Of a stretch of 64,000 nt of DNA, positions 48,251 through 61,053 are shown piece after piece. The notes beneath the pieces were generated by a model, which searched no databases, was not told the DNA's origin, and saw nothing but the letters and a program-made list of their open reading frames with translations. The DNA lies in assembly GCA_002633005.1 (NCBI GenBank), contig NMRA01000355.1, forward strand, positions 396,310 to 460,309, given 5' to 3'. Every line of letters begins with the position of its first letter. The stretch's first letter is position 1. Both the position numbers and the translations under genes were made by a program. The DNA comes from Phoronis australis. Lineage: Eukaryota > Phoronida > Phoronidae.

Positions 48251-50036
48251 TTGCTAAGATACCAGTGCCTATCAACATAGTTACGGGATAGCCTAAGTAC
48301 TTCAATTTATTCTAAAACAAGGAAAACGCGCCAAAAACGATGCAAAAGCTATATTATACAATATTAAGTAATTTGCATGATAACTTTTTAACCAATGAGC
48401 ATGCTTGAGACGAACAAAAATGGCACTTTTTTCTCATTACATTGCAAATCATGATGCTTCAAACCTTTCTTTCCCTTGTTTACATGGTTTTGGGCAGGTT
48501 TCCAACAAATACGAAACAATGGCTGAATGACGTGGGCGGACGCTTTCTTTTGTTTGTGGGCACAGGTCTCAAACTGAGTCGTGCAAAAGACCAGAACCAG
48601 TTTTTCTTTTAGTGAGCTCGTGATTATAGTTCGTACTTACCGACATCACAACTTGGAGTTTTGTTCATGTTACTCGTGTGGCCATGATGTAACTTAGCAA
48701 CTCTTAGTGTCAAAAATGCAAAGCAAGGGAAAGTTCACAGGAGTAAACAAATGCTTGATCCATTTTTCGTGGGCAGCGTGCCAAATTCACTCTGGTAATC
48801 CGGCACTTCAAAACTAAGCAATTGTTGGAGGGTCGGTTTTCTACTTATGACACGATGTCTCGAAACTGTGGTGAAACTCTGAAATTTTGGGCACCGATAC
48901 TCAGGCAGAAATTGAATTTTCTTCATTCTTAATGTTGGGACATGGGCGATTTTGTCTTTCAACTTATTTCTCTGATTTTGAACACATTTTGTATCAACAT
49001 AGTCTGAAAATAGGCTTGGCAGTTAATGGGGTCGCTAAAAATATCTGCCGGCGGACGCTGCGTTTCCATAGCTTGTAACATCTAGCTGAAAGATGGTTTG
49101 TTTACTGGCAAAAGTATATCGAAATGAATTTTGAATGTTAAGGGATTGCTGGTGAATATTGGAAATGTCTACCCTAATTTGTCTAAAATCTTTGTCCCAG
49201 TTTTTTTCAAAATGGACCTTAGTGAAGTTTGTGCAAAATAAGTTTCAGTGGCACAATCTGGTGTACGTTCCATCGAAGTGGGATATTCTAGATGCCACTT
49301 TGTCAGTTCTGTGTACTCTCGCTTGCACAATTGTTCCTTCACATGCACAAGAGTGGGGTCACCTGCACATGGGTTATATTGCCTGCACATGTGTTGTCTC
49401 GCAGCACGAAGAGTTAAGTCGGAGATGTCTTGCAAAAAGTGTTGATTTGGCAAACTGTCGTAGTAGCAGACATTTTACAAAGCAATCATCGGATGTTCAG
49501 TTCACAATCTTGAAACTGAAAATGGCAGGAGAAATGGTGTTCCGGAAATGAAGCAATTTGTAATAAATCTGAGCACGAGACAGAAGCTGAATTTCATGTT
49601 TCGTTGTCCAGTCCTGGCAAGTTTAAGAACTACGTTTATATCACGTTGCGACGTTAGAAACAACGATCTCAGGTCTCTGTTTAAACTCGTTGACAGTCAC
49701 CAATAAAAAGGCATTTCAAAGTACATACAAATGGCAATGGTCATCAGAAGAAAAAATTCGAGCTTTTAAACGCTGTACGTGTGTATCAAAGTTAGCTTAT
49801 ATTAGTTACAGGCAACTGTGACCGGTGGCTTCTTATACTCAATTAAGTTAAAACACCTGTTACGTCCCTGTAAGCCAAAGTCAGTTATATGTTCAGAATG
49901 ATTCATTGATGGAATTCTCAGTTGGATGTCCAGTGTCAGACTACCTTTAGATACAGGACAAGCACCAGGACACTTTACATACTAATTTGCTTAACAAAAA
50001 TGACACTCCCAAGAGCTCTGAACAAGTCAGTACATT
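48251..50036. other. Sequence in copy B without counterpart in copy A
   Basis: About 1.8 kb absent from A, where X1 is followed at once by the rearranged junction at 26.1 kb. The longest frame, 49159-49551 plus (130 codons), overlaps an equally open antisense frame and shows no domain. Probably ancestral sequence deleted from A. Confidence 0.5.
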
Positions 50037-50333
50037 CATAGGCAGATTTAGGGGTGGTGCGCAAGCAAAATGAAAGAGCAACAGCGCGAAGCGTGAGCAA
50101 ATATCTTTGAGCCCAGAAACTAGGACTGGTATAGGGGAGGGTGGACTCAGATCCCAGATTATGTCGGGGCGGAAACGTGCTCCCGTTTTTTTTTTAGTCC
50201 ACTATAGATTTTGTGAACGGAAGATTCATCCACGGCCCCCGCAATTTTGGGGCCGCCTGTATGTACAATCGCCCGATTTCCCCGAGGCAACATGTTGCCT
50301 TCCCCCCCATATGGTATCCTAGATCCGCTACTG
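50037..50333 (-). mobile_element. MITE-like element, about 297 bp, GGCGGAT-type termini
   Basis: The left end is CATAGGCAGATTTAGGGG and the right end reverse-complements to CAGTAGCGGATCTAGGATAC. Both termini match those of the element at 34774 and the fragment at 18480. GC-rich body, no transposase. Its right end and flank are retained in copy A at 26.16-26.21 kb, so the insertion predates the segmental duplication. Confidence 0.6.
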
Positions 50334-53300
50334 ACAGTACCATGTAATTCATAAAGTTTAAAAATGACAGTCACAATAGTAACACAATAATAATCACAAC
50401 ACAGCGTAACTGATTAAACAAGAAGCACATGATACTTTGGCAATGAATTGCTTTTCCTCAATTCCGGACCTGACTCTGTAGTGCTTAGGATGACTTTACA
50501 TGGGGGTCACATCACAGTCATATTGTCAGGCAATAAAATTCTCTGCAAGTCATGGACAGCTGAGAACCCACTAACCCATTCGCCTGTTTCCAGAGCTCAT
50601 TCCCACAAGCTGCTTTAGTATGGAGTGCGCCCCAAGCGAGCTGTGTTGCCGTAATGGAAAGACACTTGACGACAACAGTTCTGCGACACCTCAGGCTAGT
50701 GTGCTTGGATCAACATGTGATGAAAACGTTGAAAAAGGTAATTAAAACGGGAGAGAAATAACTGAGTTCAGTGTCACTCTGAATACAGCTTACTTTGGTA
50801 ATATAGTTACTTAACCAAACAAGTTAAAATTCTAAGCATGGAATTAGAATTCTCGCGGGGACCCATAGATTTTAGGGTTAGAGGTAGCGACCCCGTTGAG
50901 CTTTCATAGGACTAGTCGCGAGAATGTGAATTTCCAGTCGTCCACGCGACTGAATTTTGATCGATCGAGTTTAGTTGTCAAATTTTATTGCTTACGAAAA
51001 ATTGCTTGTGGATTTATTTGCGTTGCTAAGTGTGTGTGTGTGGGTGGGTGGGTGGGTTTTGGGTGGGCGCGCGCGCGTATATGTACATGTATGCATGTGC
51101 ATATTATTGCTGTTTCGTATTGTTTCTGTAAAAATTCATTTGTGCAATGTTTACCTGATGCCCGGTTGCATGAAATAGTCCCAATTTAGGGACTCAACAA
51201 AGATCCCTAAATCTACTGTGTATTTTTGAACTTGTGGAAACAGCGATTGCCCTTTCTTGTATTGTTTTAGTTTCATTATTAAGTTATATTTTCACTTTGA
51301 TACCAATCGAAAGTCAACTCTACGTGAAATTGTCAATGTAATCGGAAATAATTAGGGATCTTTTCATGCAACACCCCAGTTTAAGGACTAAGTCCGTATC
51401 TATTTTCAATGAAATCTGGGTTCAGTTTTTATTCATATTATTAGAGAAAGTCTTTAAACAAAGAGAAGAGGGGATCTTAGTAAAGATCAAGTGTTCCAAT
51501 GGCGATCTACGTTTTCAGTAAGGGGGGTTTAGGATTCCCGCAAAGGTCGAATCCGAGGCGCGTGGCGCCGAGCGGGAGGAGGTTGGAATGGGGGGCTCCT
51601 CCCTACCGTGTTAGACAATTTTTTGTTTTTGTTGCCAAATGGTGAAATTTCCATGCATCCTGGTAACTTTCTGGCACTTAACATGTCTCTGGAGTTTTTC
51701 TTAAGATAATTTAAAACCCTTCTCGATTTCGTCACATGAACTTGGGTCATAAGTTTCGTGAAACCATATTGAGTTTTGATCGATCGAGTTTAGTTGTCAA
51801 ATCGAGCCTAATTTTATTGCTTCCGAAAAATTGCTTGTGGATTTCTTTGCGTTGCTAAGTGTGTGTGTGGGTGTGTGGGTGTGTGCGTATATGTACATCT
51901 ATGCATGTGCATATTATTACTGTTTCAGTTTTTATTCATATTATTAGAGAAAGTCTTTAAACAAAGAGAGGCTCTCACTAAAGATGAAGTCTTCCAGTGG
52001 CGGATCTACGTTTTCAGTAAGGGGGGTTTAGGATTCCCGCAAAGGTCGAATCCGAGGCGCGTGGTGCCGAGCGGGGCGAGGTCGGGAGGGGGGTCCCCGG
52101 CCCCCCCTACCGTGTTAGACAATTTTTGTTTTTCTTGCCAAATAGTGAAATTTCCATGCATCCTGGTAAGTTTCTGGCACTTAACATGTCTCTTAAGATA
52201 ATTTAAAACCCTTCTCAATTTCTTCACATGAACTTGGGTCATAAGTTTCGTGAAACCATATTTGTGTACATCTGGGTATGAGTCACGCCACCAGCAAAAA
52301 TTGTTGTTGGAACATTTGCTTACACACACCTTTTTTACCATACGAAAAGTCGTATACGAAAATGTGGGGCGTGTATACAGGGGTTTAGACAACTACCAAA
52401 TATTCAAGAGCATAAGGAGCACCGACGGGGCATAAAAAACTTGAATATCAAATGATCGCACAACAGCAGCCTCAAGTTGTTTAAGAACGAAGACCTGTAC
52501 TGTTAGTCCGGAAATAAACATGTGTTCTGTCTCGTTACGAGAAAAACTGGCGAACGATGGTGCTCTCAGCTCATAGTCTATTATTAAAAGCGACAGTAAA
52601 CAATTATGTATCACTTTATTAAGATGAATCACGTTGACAACAATTGAAAAACGTCAAATGTATCATAAAACGAACCATCTGAAAACAGTTTCACGAAACC
52701 AAAACATTCTGTACACCGTGGTGAAAAGATTTACAGGACCAGTTCGCAGAGGGACCAGGTGTACACTGAGAGTACACAAAAAGGCTGACCTGGTACGTCA
52801 CGAGACCAAAAGTACACCTGTGATTATTATCCCTATAAAAATAGTCGATCCGTCGCGCGACCAAACAGTACTGGCTGAGATAAATAGTTTTTCAAAGCAC
52901 AAGTTGGTAAAAAACATCACAAGACTAGTTCGCCGAGGGACCAGAAGTACACTGAAACTCAATATCTACACAAATCAAGCTGGCCTGGTCCGTCGCGAGA
53001 CCTTAAGTGTTCCCTGCAAAAATTTTGAATTGAAAACTTCTATCTAAACACTTTTTAATCCCCAGTTGTTGCTCATTCATGTATTTTACAGATCTGGTGG
53101 TCAATTGCTGCGAGATGTTGTCTAGGAAAGGTTTTCGCACGGTTCTGTAGTACTCACTGGAAGAAACAAATATTAAGTACAGATTTAACTGCTCATTACG
53201 TGAAATAGATTTTGGACATGAAGAAGATAGAGCCAAGTGGAAATACAAACCAGAATCAGTTTATGTGCGCTCGTAGACCCTCGGCTGTACTGGGAAAATT

Positions 53301-53827
53301 TAGCATGACCACAAATAATTTCTATTTCGTTTTATTGTACACACAAGCATAAAAAACCGACATTATATACGAACTGTAGAATTATAATTTATTACCTGGG
53401 TGTTTCTCCAGGAACGTTAGTCCTATCCTCCTGTTGTCTAGACTGCCGAGGAATCTGTATATCGGATCCAATGGTTTGCTCGTCTTAGAATCATTCTACC
53501 CAGATATCTTCGATGTTTGTTACCAACGCTTGCACTTCGTCAACTGCTGTGTCAATGAGCTTGTAAGCCTCTACAACGTTAGCATCTCGTTTCGCAGATC
53601 AGTTGGCACTAAGCCTCCTGAGGTTACCAAGTCCATTCAAAAGACTTACATGCGCAACTAAATTTGATCCGTTCACCATGGACTACTTCAAAACTTGACG
53701 ATGTATCCCAGGACCTATTTCCATCTCTTGCAATTTTCGAAATAAACGCCCCAATGTCTGAACGTTTGAAACCCGAAGTATTAACATCAAATAAATGCCA
53801 ATGGGCATGGGCGTTCCATCGGGGGGG
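50334..53827 (+). repeat. Segmental duplication copy B, middle module (partner about 26.2-29.62 kb)
   Basis: Carries the MEC exon, the GT/GC run and the 51.4-53.8 kb part, all colinear with A. It has an extra internal duplication: about 51.77-52.0 kb repeats 50.95-51.1 kb (GAGTTTTGATCGATCGAGTT and the GT run) and then the CAGTGGCGGATCTACG element. A stretch at 52.7-53.0 kb holds two diverged copies of AGTTCGC(A/C)GAGG(G/T)ACCAG repeats, also in A. Confidence 0.78.
50620..50737 (+). CDS. Candidate first coding exon of copy-B nucleotidyltransferase-TPR gene (MEC N-terminus)
   Basis: ATG at 50620, 39 codons opening MECAPSELCCRNGKTLDDNS and ending DENVEK plus one base, then donor GTAATT. Same layout as the copy-A exon, but Gly2 is Glu, which would abolish N-myristoylation, and nine codons before the end are missing. 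The leftover G plus CT at 56739 gives Ala and leads straight into QLDDEEQRLASEL, in frame. Linking the two exons is inference; intermediate exons over the 6-kb interval cannot be excluded. Confidence 0.4.
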
Positions 53828-55046
53828 CGGGCTTTCTGCGGAAATTCCCAGTATAGAAGACGGCATTGGTGCTTATTGCAGGTAGAAAAACGGTAGGTGG
53901 TGAGGTCGGAACTAGGGCTTCTCAGGAGGCCTACTGAACATCGCACGAGTCTCGCAAGACTTTGTTGTGAAAGTACAGCCTCCCCGCAACTTCTGATAAT
54001 GTACACTGTTCGCGAATGCGGTCACTTTGTCAATGTGAGGGCCCCCTTGGTCATTCCTTGTGTAGGCATAACTTGTTATTAGTTTGCACCTTCAAACGGA
54101 CTCGCTACCAGACCACGGTGCCCGCCACAATAGCAATTCTTCGGAAAACGAGTTTTTTTTCAAAAATATTACATGTACATGTACACTGTATGATATTGCG
54201 CAAGACAATTTTACTATACACCAGTCAAATTCGAGTTGCAAACGTTTGGAGTGTAATAGCATGACACGACATGACAGATGAGATAAAAACGTTGCACGTC
54301 AATTTGCCTGAATACCAGGGTTGTGGCACCACAGTATTTTCCCTAATCAAACCAAAACATATCTTAGAGTAAAGAAGCTAGTTACCTAAAGAAATCAGCT
54401 ATAGAGCTGCTCTTTCAGCGGTGGATCCATCTAAACTGTTTGACTACTTTAGAAGTGTCGACGGAAGCGCGCGCACAATTGATCTCCGCGTGTTTTGCCG
54501 ATGAGCCACGAAGACTCGAAATGCGTTGATTTTCATAACAGCAATTCACAATGCAAAAAATTTTCAGAGTGAACCCCCTTCAATTTTTTCCAAGTTGGTT
54601 TTCTTATGCTTTACACACGCTGGCGGTGCCGTTCATTTTTGCGTCCTGGCCCAAGGGGGGGTTAAACCCCATGAATCCCCCACCCGTAGACCCGCCACTG
54701 GAAGTGATAGAAAAGTATTGCATCTGTGAGTCCATAAAGACACAAATACGCCAAAAGACATTGGGACCTTAGTTGAGTCCCTATTTGGGACTGTTTCATG
54801 CAACCAGCCACCGATGCCCACGGACTCAATTTAAGTGATAAGCGGCATTGTTACCTATGACATTTACCTGTGCTCGTGAAATAAAATTAATCAATTTAAA
54901 GTTTTCCTTGTAAAAGAATGTAATATTTTGTGTAACCGAGAAAGTTCTTGTTTTTGGCGGAATGTCGCCTTTCCGTTAACCACTTTTGCCACTCATGAAA
55001 TTGACATACCCTCATATACCATTGTGATTTCCTTCGCGACATTCCT
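53828..55046. other. Copy-B sequence corresponding to the gap in copy A
   Basis: About 1.2 kb between two blocks that flank the N gap in A. Contains a GTAGACCCGCCACTG end of a GGCGGAT-type element near 54690 and the palindromic ACATGTACATGTACACTGT near 54175. No gene recognised. Confidence 0.55.
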
Positions 55047-56738
55047 ACATTTTTTATTCGACTAGAAAGAAAGAATAAGGTGTTCGTGAGTTTTTGAGGT
55101 ACACGATATTAAAAAACAGATATTGCACGCTTTTGGATGTTACGCCAACAGTAATATCCTGTTCCACAAGAAAACGTGGCCAGGAATTTTTGTGTGTCAC
55201 GGCAAGTGTTTTCACATGGACCAATTAAGGTGCCACCTTTTTATCCGTATGTCCTTCTTTTCAACTGCGTTGTCCCGCTTGTTAATTCTTGTATCTTGGC
55301 ATCTATGCAACAGGTGTTCCAAATAGTATTGTCTCTTTCATATGAAAATATACCTTCCACAGTCCACTTTCTTTAGTAACGGAACAATCGTAAAATGTGT
55401 TCCAATGTCTCTGGTTTACTGTATTACTATTACTATTACTATTGTTTACTCGATCAAGAAATGAGTTAATTTCTAAATGTCTTCGTATAGTCCTAGTACA
55501 TTGCAGCCAATGTAATCAGCTATTCACAGTACATTTCAGAGCTACGCAACTGGTGTTTGCCCTTTTTTATCTGTCAGAATATGTTTACTGCAAATTATAC
55601 GCATAAGTAGTTGGAATAATCACATTTTTTGTAAATTTTGTTGCAATCTGAATTTTTACTAAAGAACGTAATTGTATCAAACAGCATCAAAGGTCCAATT
55701 AAAATATTGAGATGTATAACTTCGGATTAGTGTCTGATTAAATTCTCCACAGCAACTGTGGTAAATCCATATTCTAAAATTTTTATCTTTATCATTAAAA
55801 TCCTTTTGAAACCTTGGTTTAATAAGTCATTTATAGAATGTCTACTTCTGTGGTTCATTTCCGCTTTGTGTCATTGATATAACTTAAATCGTTTGATTTT
55901 ACAAGTTAATTAGTTAACTAAGTAATTAATTAATCAATATATTAGTACATGAAGGACTTCATTATTACATTTATTGATATTTGCTTCTATTAAAACCAAA
56001 CACTAGCAATCACCTGCAGGCAATCTTCCGTTTCACATTGTTTGAAATAGTCCAATAACATACGAATTTTTTTCGGAAGAAGTTTTCAATGGTAACAGTT
56101 CTTAATTTATTTCATTTCTGCGTAACATAAATTCAACCCCAAGCCTTATATTTTCTTGCAGCAAACAACAACGGATCAATCAAACTCAAACAAGTCCCAT
56201 GCATGCATCGCCTGTGATAAACGTTGTCATTCCATTCTTACAGTTTTGGTAATGACAAATATACTTCGTCATCGTGAAAAGTGTTGAAGAGTGGTTGTTA
56301 AAGCCATGTACCACGGTTTACAAAAATGCAATCATGCACTGTGATTTGACTGGAAAAGGAAATACACGGACGAGATTTCAAATTCATGTTTACAAATGTT
56401 GTTGATATCGCTTGAAATGTCTACAGACCCATCATTTGGATGATTACCATTCTTTGGAGGTGTTTGTTTTAGAACTAGCCAAATTATGCAATCAACTTAA
56501 CGTAAGTGGAAGGTGACCGTACAAATATAAAATGTATGATTATAATTTGAGTGTTACCTCGTGAAAGCCATTTGCTTACTCGTGCTGTGTGAAGTCTTTT
56601 AAATCTAACATTGCCTTATTCTCCCGTGATTTTTAATTATGGGACCCCCAATTCACATTGGAGATTCAAAGAAGATACAAAAACATTTTGAAATGAAAGA
56701 ACTTTGAGAGATATTAATGCTGGCCCAACTCTTTTCAG
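55047..56738 (+). repeat. Segmental duplication copy B, module X4 (partner 29861-31556)
   Basis: Near-identical to X2 up to the splice acceptor before the main nucleotidyltransferase-TPR exon. No exon recognised; presumed intron or 5' flank. Confidence 0.8.
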
Positions 56739-57551
56739 CTCAACTTGACGATGAGGAACAACGGTTGGCGTCAGAACTACGGAAACTTTCTGAAGAAGAT
56801 AGGGGTTCAGTGTTAGGTGGTAAGATACTTCAAAAAATGGGTGATGTTTACATGAAGCGAGGCTTATTGCAGGAATGTGCACAGCATTTTGTTACGACCT
56901 CAGCGTTATACAATGCTGCGTTAATGCGATATAATGAGTCTGGGATGAAACATCAAGTTGAAGCGTCAATGGAACAAAATGAACGAGCATTCTACAATAT
57001 GATTTCAATATCAAATCATAAAATTCCAATGGAGTTTAGGTGTGAAATCAAAGAAGAATTGGACAGCATCAGGAAAAATATTACTCCGACAGCAAATCAG
57101 GTACTAGACAACTTTGCTAAAAACTTAAACTTGGAAGCCGGAAATGAAGAAAGAGTGATGGTGGAAAGGGGATTTGTTAAGGAAACGAGGAATGCTTTTG
57201 AAGGTTTGTGTACCAATTTGAAAGGATTTCACAACAGTCTTCTATCAAAATGTCAAAGTATATTGGGCCCACCCCCCCAGGAATACTCTGCCATAGCCAT
57301 GGGATCATTAGCAAGGGGAGATGCTACACCTTATTCAGACTTGGAGTGGGCCATTTTGGTAAAAGATGATACCCAAGATCTCGAGTACTTCAGAAACATG
57401 GTTCGACTTATGCACATATTCGTTTTAAACATTGGAGAAACAAATCTGAGGACCATGAATATTAAATCACTCAATGATTATTTCACACCTGGTGGGAACT
57501 GGTTCAGTGACACTGTTGTAGTTAGGGGTGTGGAGTTCGACAGTGCTGCGC
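56739..57551 (+). CDS. First partial copy of the nucleotidyltransferase N-terminal region (before the N join)
   Basis: Encodes QLDDEEQRLASELRKLSEED, the helical hairpin and the full GS...DLE motif (57302-57346), ending mid-codon at GACAGTGCTGCGC next to N 57552. It differs from the second copy by scattered substitutions (for example MKHQVEASMEQ against MKHPVEASMKQ), which looks like allelic or paralogous variation rather than sequencing error. It supplies the true 5' end of the exon that the second copy lacks. Confidence 0.75.
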
Positions 57552-60500
57552 NATACTTCAAAAAATGGGTGATGTTTACATGAAGCGAGGCTTATTGCAG
57601 GAATGTGCACAGCATTTTGTTACGACCTCGGCGTTATACAATGCTGCGTTAATGCGATATAATGAGTCTGGGATGAAACATCCAGTTGAAGCGTCAATGA
57701 AACAAAATGAACGAGCATTCTACAATATGATTTCAATATCAAATCATAAAATTCCAATGGAGTTTAGGTGTGAAATCAAGGAAGAATTGGACCGCATCAG
57801 GAAAGATATCACTCCGACAGCAAATCAGGTACTAGACAATTTTGCTAAAAACCTAAACTTGGAAGCCGGAAATGAAGAAAGAGTGATGGTGGAAAGGGGA
57901 TTTGTTAAGGAAACGAGGAATGCTTTTGGAGGTTTGTGTACCAATTTGAAAGGATTTCACAACAGTCTTCTATCAAAATGTGAAAGTATATTGGGCCCAC
58001 CCCCCCAGGAATACTCTGCCATAGCCATGGGATCATTAGCAAGGGGAGATGCTACACCTTATTCAGACTTGGAGTGGGCCATTTTGGTACAAGATGACTC
58101 CCAAGATCTCGAGTACTTCAGAAACATGGTTCGACTTATGCACATATTCGTTTTAAACATTGGAGAAACAAATCTGAAGACAATGAATATTAAGTCACTC
58201 AATGATTATTTCACACCTGGTGGGAACTGGTTCAGTGACACCGTTGTAGCTAGGGGAGTTGAATTTGATAGTGCTGCGCCTTTTGCTTGCAAAACGCCAC
58301 TTGGAAGGCCTGACAGACTTGAAAGACCAGGCATAGAATTGATAAAAACGCCCAAACACATGGCTGCAATATGCGAATGTGAAACCGCCGTTAAGGAGGG
58401 TTATAACTTCGATCGCGTATTGACTGTTACAACCAAACTCCGTGGGGATGATCAGCTTTTTGAAAAGTTCAGACAGCTCAGAGCATATAATCAGGCTAAG
58501 AAAGACTCGCGCAGGAAGTACATTCAGGATATCCGTAATGTAGTGGATGAGTTCTTACCACAACTGAGTTTTCACAGGGATGACGCAGCAACTCATGACA
58601 TTAAAAAAGAGATGTTGCGGTTGCTGACTTTGGTTGTCGTTTTACTGAAACCGTTATTCAGTTTGAATAATGATTTTATTTGGGACACTATAGATGAGAT
58701 GATATCTGAATCCATATTGACATCCGATGGAGGGCATAATTTGCTTGTGGTCATTTCCATCGTGGCCCTTTTCAGACTCGTAATGTACTGTAGTAAAGAA
58801 AGACAGCACGAAGTGTTCGTTTTATTTGGAAACTCAAACTCATCTGAGCTGGGGAAATCTACCGTACCAGGATATAACAGATACAAGCATTTGTTTATTC
58901 GATGTTATTATTCGATGTTACCATTAGCTAATTTTGTAAGAAGTAAACAGTTAGTAGAGGCACGTACCAAGCGACAAATAGATGACATGTTTTATGAAAG
59001 AAATCATTTAACAGAAGGTTTAATTGAATTATTCAGCCTCTCCAACGAACGTGCCCGAGAACAATTTTTTGCTCACATTGAATCAGTTTCTGCAAATCCA
59101 CACAAAAGAGAAAGGGAGGACGTAGTAGTTCAGCAAAAAGGAAAGGATATTTTCTGTGACCACACAAACAGTACAGTATGGCTGTGCCTCTTCAATATCG
59201 GTAAAACCTACGAGGCAGAACAAAAGTTCAAAGAAGTTTTGAAATATAACTTGCATGCTTTCAGTCTTATCTCGCGGAAACACGTCACAAAAAGCAGACT
59301 CCCAGCTCATAACTATGGTGAGCAGGAGATTCCGGATATTTTGAAGACGATTAAAAGCATGCACGAAACGAACAAACGCGAGTTGAAGTATAGGGAATAT
59401 GATGATGATGAATTTGTGCGCATCACACATATTCTTGGAGCTACGGGGAATGTGTGTTCAAGTATGGATATGAACAACTGGGCCTTGCAATATCATCAAG
59501 ACTCACTGAATATGATGAAGAGAATACACGGTGATGGTGATCATCCCAACATTGCCACAAGTTTGCATAATATTGGGGATGTATATAACAACATGTGTAA
59601 GTACGACCTGGCGTTGCAGTACTATCAAGACTCACTGAGTATGAAAAGGAGGATACACGGTGATGGTGATCATCCCAGCATTGCCACAAGTTTGCATAAT
59701 ATTGGGGATGTATATAAGGACATGTGTAAGTACGACCTGGCGTTACAGTACTATCAAGACTCAGTGAGAATGAAGAGGGGGATACACAGTGATGGTTATC
59801 ATCCCCGTATTGCCTCAAGTTTGCATAATGTTGGGGATGTATATAACAACCTGTGTAAGTACGACCTGGCGTTACAGTACTATCAAGACTCACTGAGTAT
59901 GGAGAGGAGGATACACGGTGATGGTGATCATCCCAGCATTGCCACAAGTTTGCATAATATTGGGGATGTATATAAGGACATGTGTAAGTACGACCTGGCG
60001 TTACAGTACTATCAAGACTCACTGAGTATGGAGAGGAGGATACACGGTGATGGTGATCATCCCAGCATTGCCACAAGTTTGCATAATATTGGGGATGTAT
60101 ATAAGAACATGTGTAAGTACGACCTGGCGTTACAGTACTATCAAGACTCACTGAGTATGTAGAGGAGGATACACGGTGATGGTGATCATCCCAGTATTGC
60201 CCCAAGTTTGCATAATATTGGGGATGTATATAACAACATGTGTAAGTACGACCTGGCGTTACAGTACTATCAAGACTCACTGAGTATGGAGAGGAGGATA
60301 CACGGTGATGGTGATCATCCCAGTATTGCCACAAGTTTGCATAATATTGGGGATGTATATAAGAACATGTGTAAGTACGACCTGGCGTTACAGTACTATC
60401 AAGACTCACTGAGTATGGAGAGGAGGATACACGGTGATGGTGATCATCCCAGTATTGCCACAAGTTTGCATAATATTGGGGATGTATATAACAACATGTG

Positions 60501-61053
60501 TAAGTACGACCTGGCGTTACAGTACTATCAAGACTCACAGAGTATGGAGAAGAGAATACACGGTGATTTTGATCATCCCAGTATTGCAATTAGTTTGCAT
60601 AATTTTGGGGATGTATATAAGAACATGTGTAAGTACGACCTGGCGTTACAGTACCATCAAGACTCACTGAGTATGAAAAGGAGGATACACGGTGATGGTG
60701 ATCATTCCCGTATTGCCTCATGTTTGCATAATATTGGGGATGTATATGAGGACATGTGTAAGTACGACCTGGCGTTACAGTACTATCAAGACTCAGTGAG
60801 CATGAAGAGGACGATACACGGTGATGGTGATCATCCAAGTATTGCCACAATTTTGCTTAATTTTGGGGATGTATATAAGAACATGTGTAAGTACGACCTA
60901 GCGTTACAGTACTATCAAGACTCAGTGAGCATGAAGAGGAGGATACACGGTGTTGGTGATCATCCCAGTATTGCCACAAGTTTGCATAATATTGGGGATG
61001 TATATAAGAAGATGTGTAAGTACGACCTGGCGCTACAGTACTATCAAGACTGA
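56739..61053 (+). CDS. DUF294-like nucleotidyltransferase fused to KLC-type TPRs, copy B (main exon; interrupted)
   Basis: The acceptor CTTTTCAG precedes 56739. Order of parts in the 57565 frame: an N-terminal helical hairpin (KMGDVYMKRG...YNAALMRY); the nucleotidyltransferase signature GSLARGDATPYSDLEWAIL at residues 156-174, with Asp168 and Glu170 as likely metal ligands; a conserved post-catalytic segment (LNDYFTPG, KTPLGRPDRLER, ELIKTPKHMA); a long helical region; then TPRs from about residue 638. GS followed by DxE is the polymerase-beta-fold active-site pattern; GSLARxxxTPYSDLE is close to DUF294/GlnD-type enzymes (family recall). A single N at 57552 joins two partial copies (56739-57551 and 57553 onward) that overlap by about 730 bases. 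GAG has become TAG at 60160-60162 and TCA has become TGA at 61051-61053 within the array. Substrate unknown; it may be one gene mis-assembled or a pseudogene. Confidence 0.7.
57553..60162 (+). CDS. Second copy: nucleotidyltransferase domain, helical region and first six TPRs
   Basis: Starts inside the exon at ATACTTCAAAAAATGGGTGA (equivalent to 56824) and runs open to TAG at 60160-60162. Catalytic GS at 58030-58035 and DLE at 58066-58074. The TPR array begins at 59476. The stop is a single change in SLSMERR (GAG to TAG). If read as translated, the product would end after about six repeats. Confidence 0.75.
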   Translation: MLQKMGDVYMKRGLLQECAQHFVTTSALYNAALMRYNESGMKHPVEASMKQNERAFYNMISISNHKIPMEFRCEIKEELDRIRKDITPTANQVLDNFAKNLNLEAGNEERVMVERGFVKETRNAFGGLCTNLKGFHNSLLSKCESILGPPPQEYSAIAMGSLARGDATPYSDLEWAILVQDDSQDLEYFRNMVRLMHIFVLNIGETNLKTMNIKSLNDYFTPGGNWFSDTVVARGVEFDSAAPFACKTPLGRPDRLERPGIELIKTPKHMAAICECETAVKEGYNFDRVLTVTTKLRGDDQLFEKFRQLRAYNQAKKDSRRKYIQDIRNVVDEFLPQLSFHRDDAATHDIKKEMLRLLTLVVVLLKPLFSLNNDFIWDTIDEMISESILTSDGGHNLLVVISIVALFRLVMYCSKERQHEVFVLFGNSNSSELGKSTVPGYNRYKHLFIRCYYSMLPLANFVRSKQLVEARTKRQIDDMFYERNHLTEGLIELFSLSNERAREQFFAHIESVSANPHKREREDVVVQQKGKDIFCDHTNSTVWLCLFNIGKTYEAEQKFKEVLKYNLHAFSLISRKHVTKSRLPAHNYGEQEIPDILKTIKSMHETNKRELKYREYDDDEFVRITHILGATGNVCSSMDMNNWALQYHQDSLNMMKRIHGDGDHPNIATSLHNIGDVYNNMCKYDLALQYYQDSLSMKRRIHGDGDHPSIATSLHNIGDVYKDMCKYDLALQYYQDSVRMKRGIHSDGYHPRIASSLHNVGDVYNNLCKYDLALQYYQDSLSMERRIHGDGDHPSIATSLHNIGDVYKDMCKYDLALQYYQDSLSMERRIHGDGDHPSIATSLHNIGDVYKNMCKYDLALQYYQDSLSM

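Noticed and set aside
49159-49551. 130-codon frame in the copy-B-only segment
   Set aside because: No recognisable motif, and overlapping open frames on both strands at the same place; likely chance.
52634-53047. 137-codon frame with two RRGTR repeats
   Set aside because: It comes from a short duplicated DNA stretch; the copy-A version (28.44-28.80 kb) is broken into two frames, which argues against coding selection.
59441-60589. 382-codon antisense open frame with 42-residue repeats (WDDHHHRV, YIHPQYYANL)
   Set aside because: It is the reverse strand of the 126-bp TPR units. An antisense frame without a stop in one unit is automatically open through all units; the plus-strand frame has the recognised domain.
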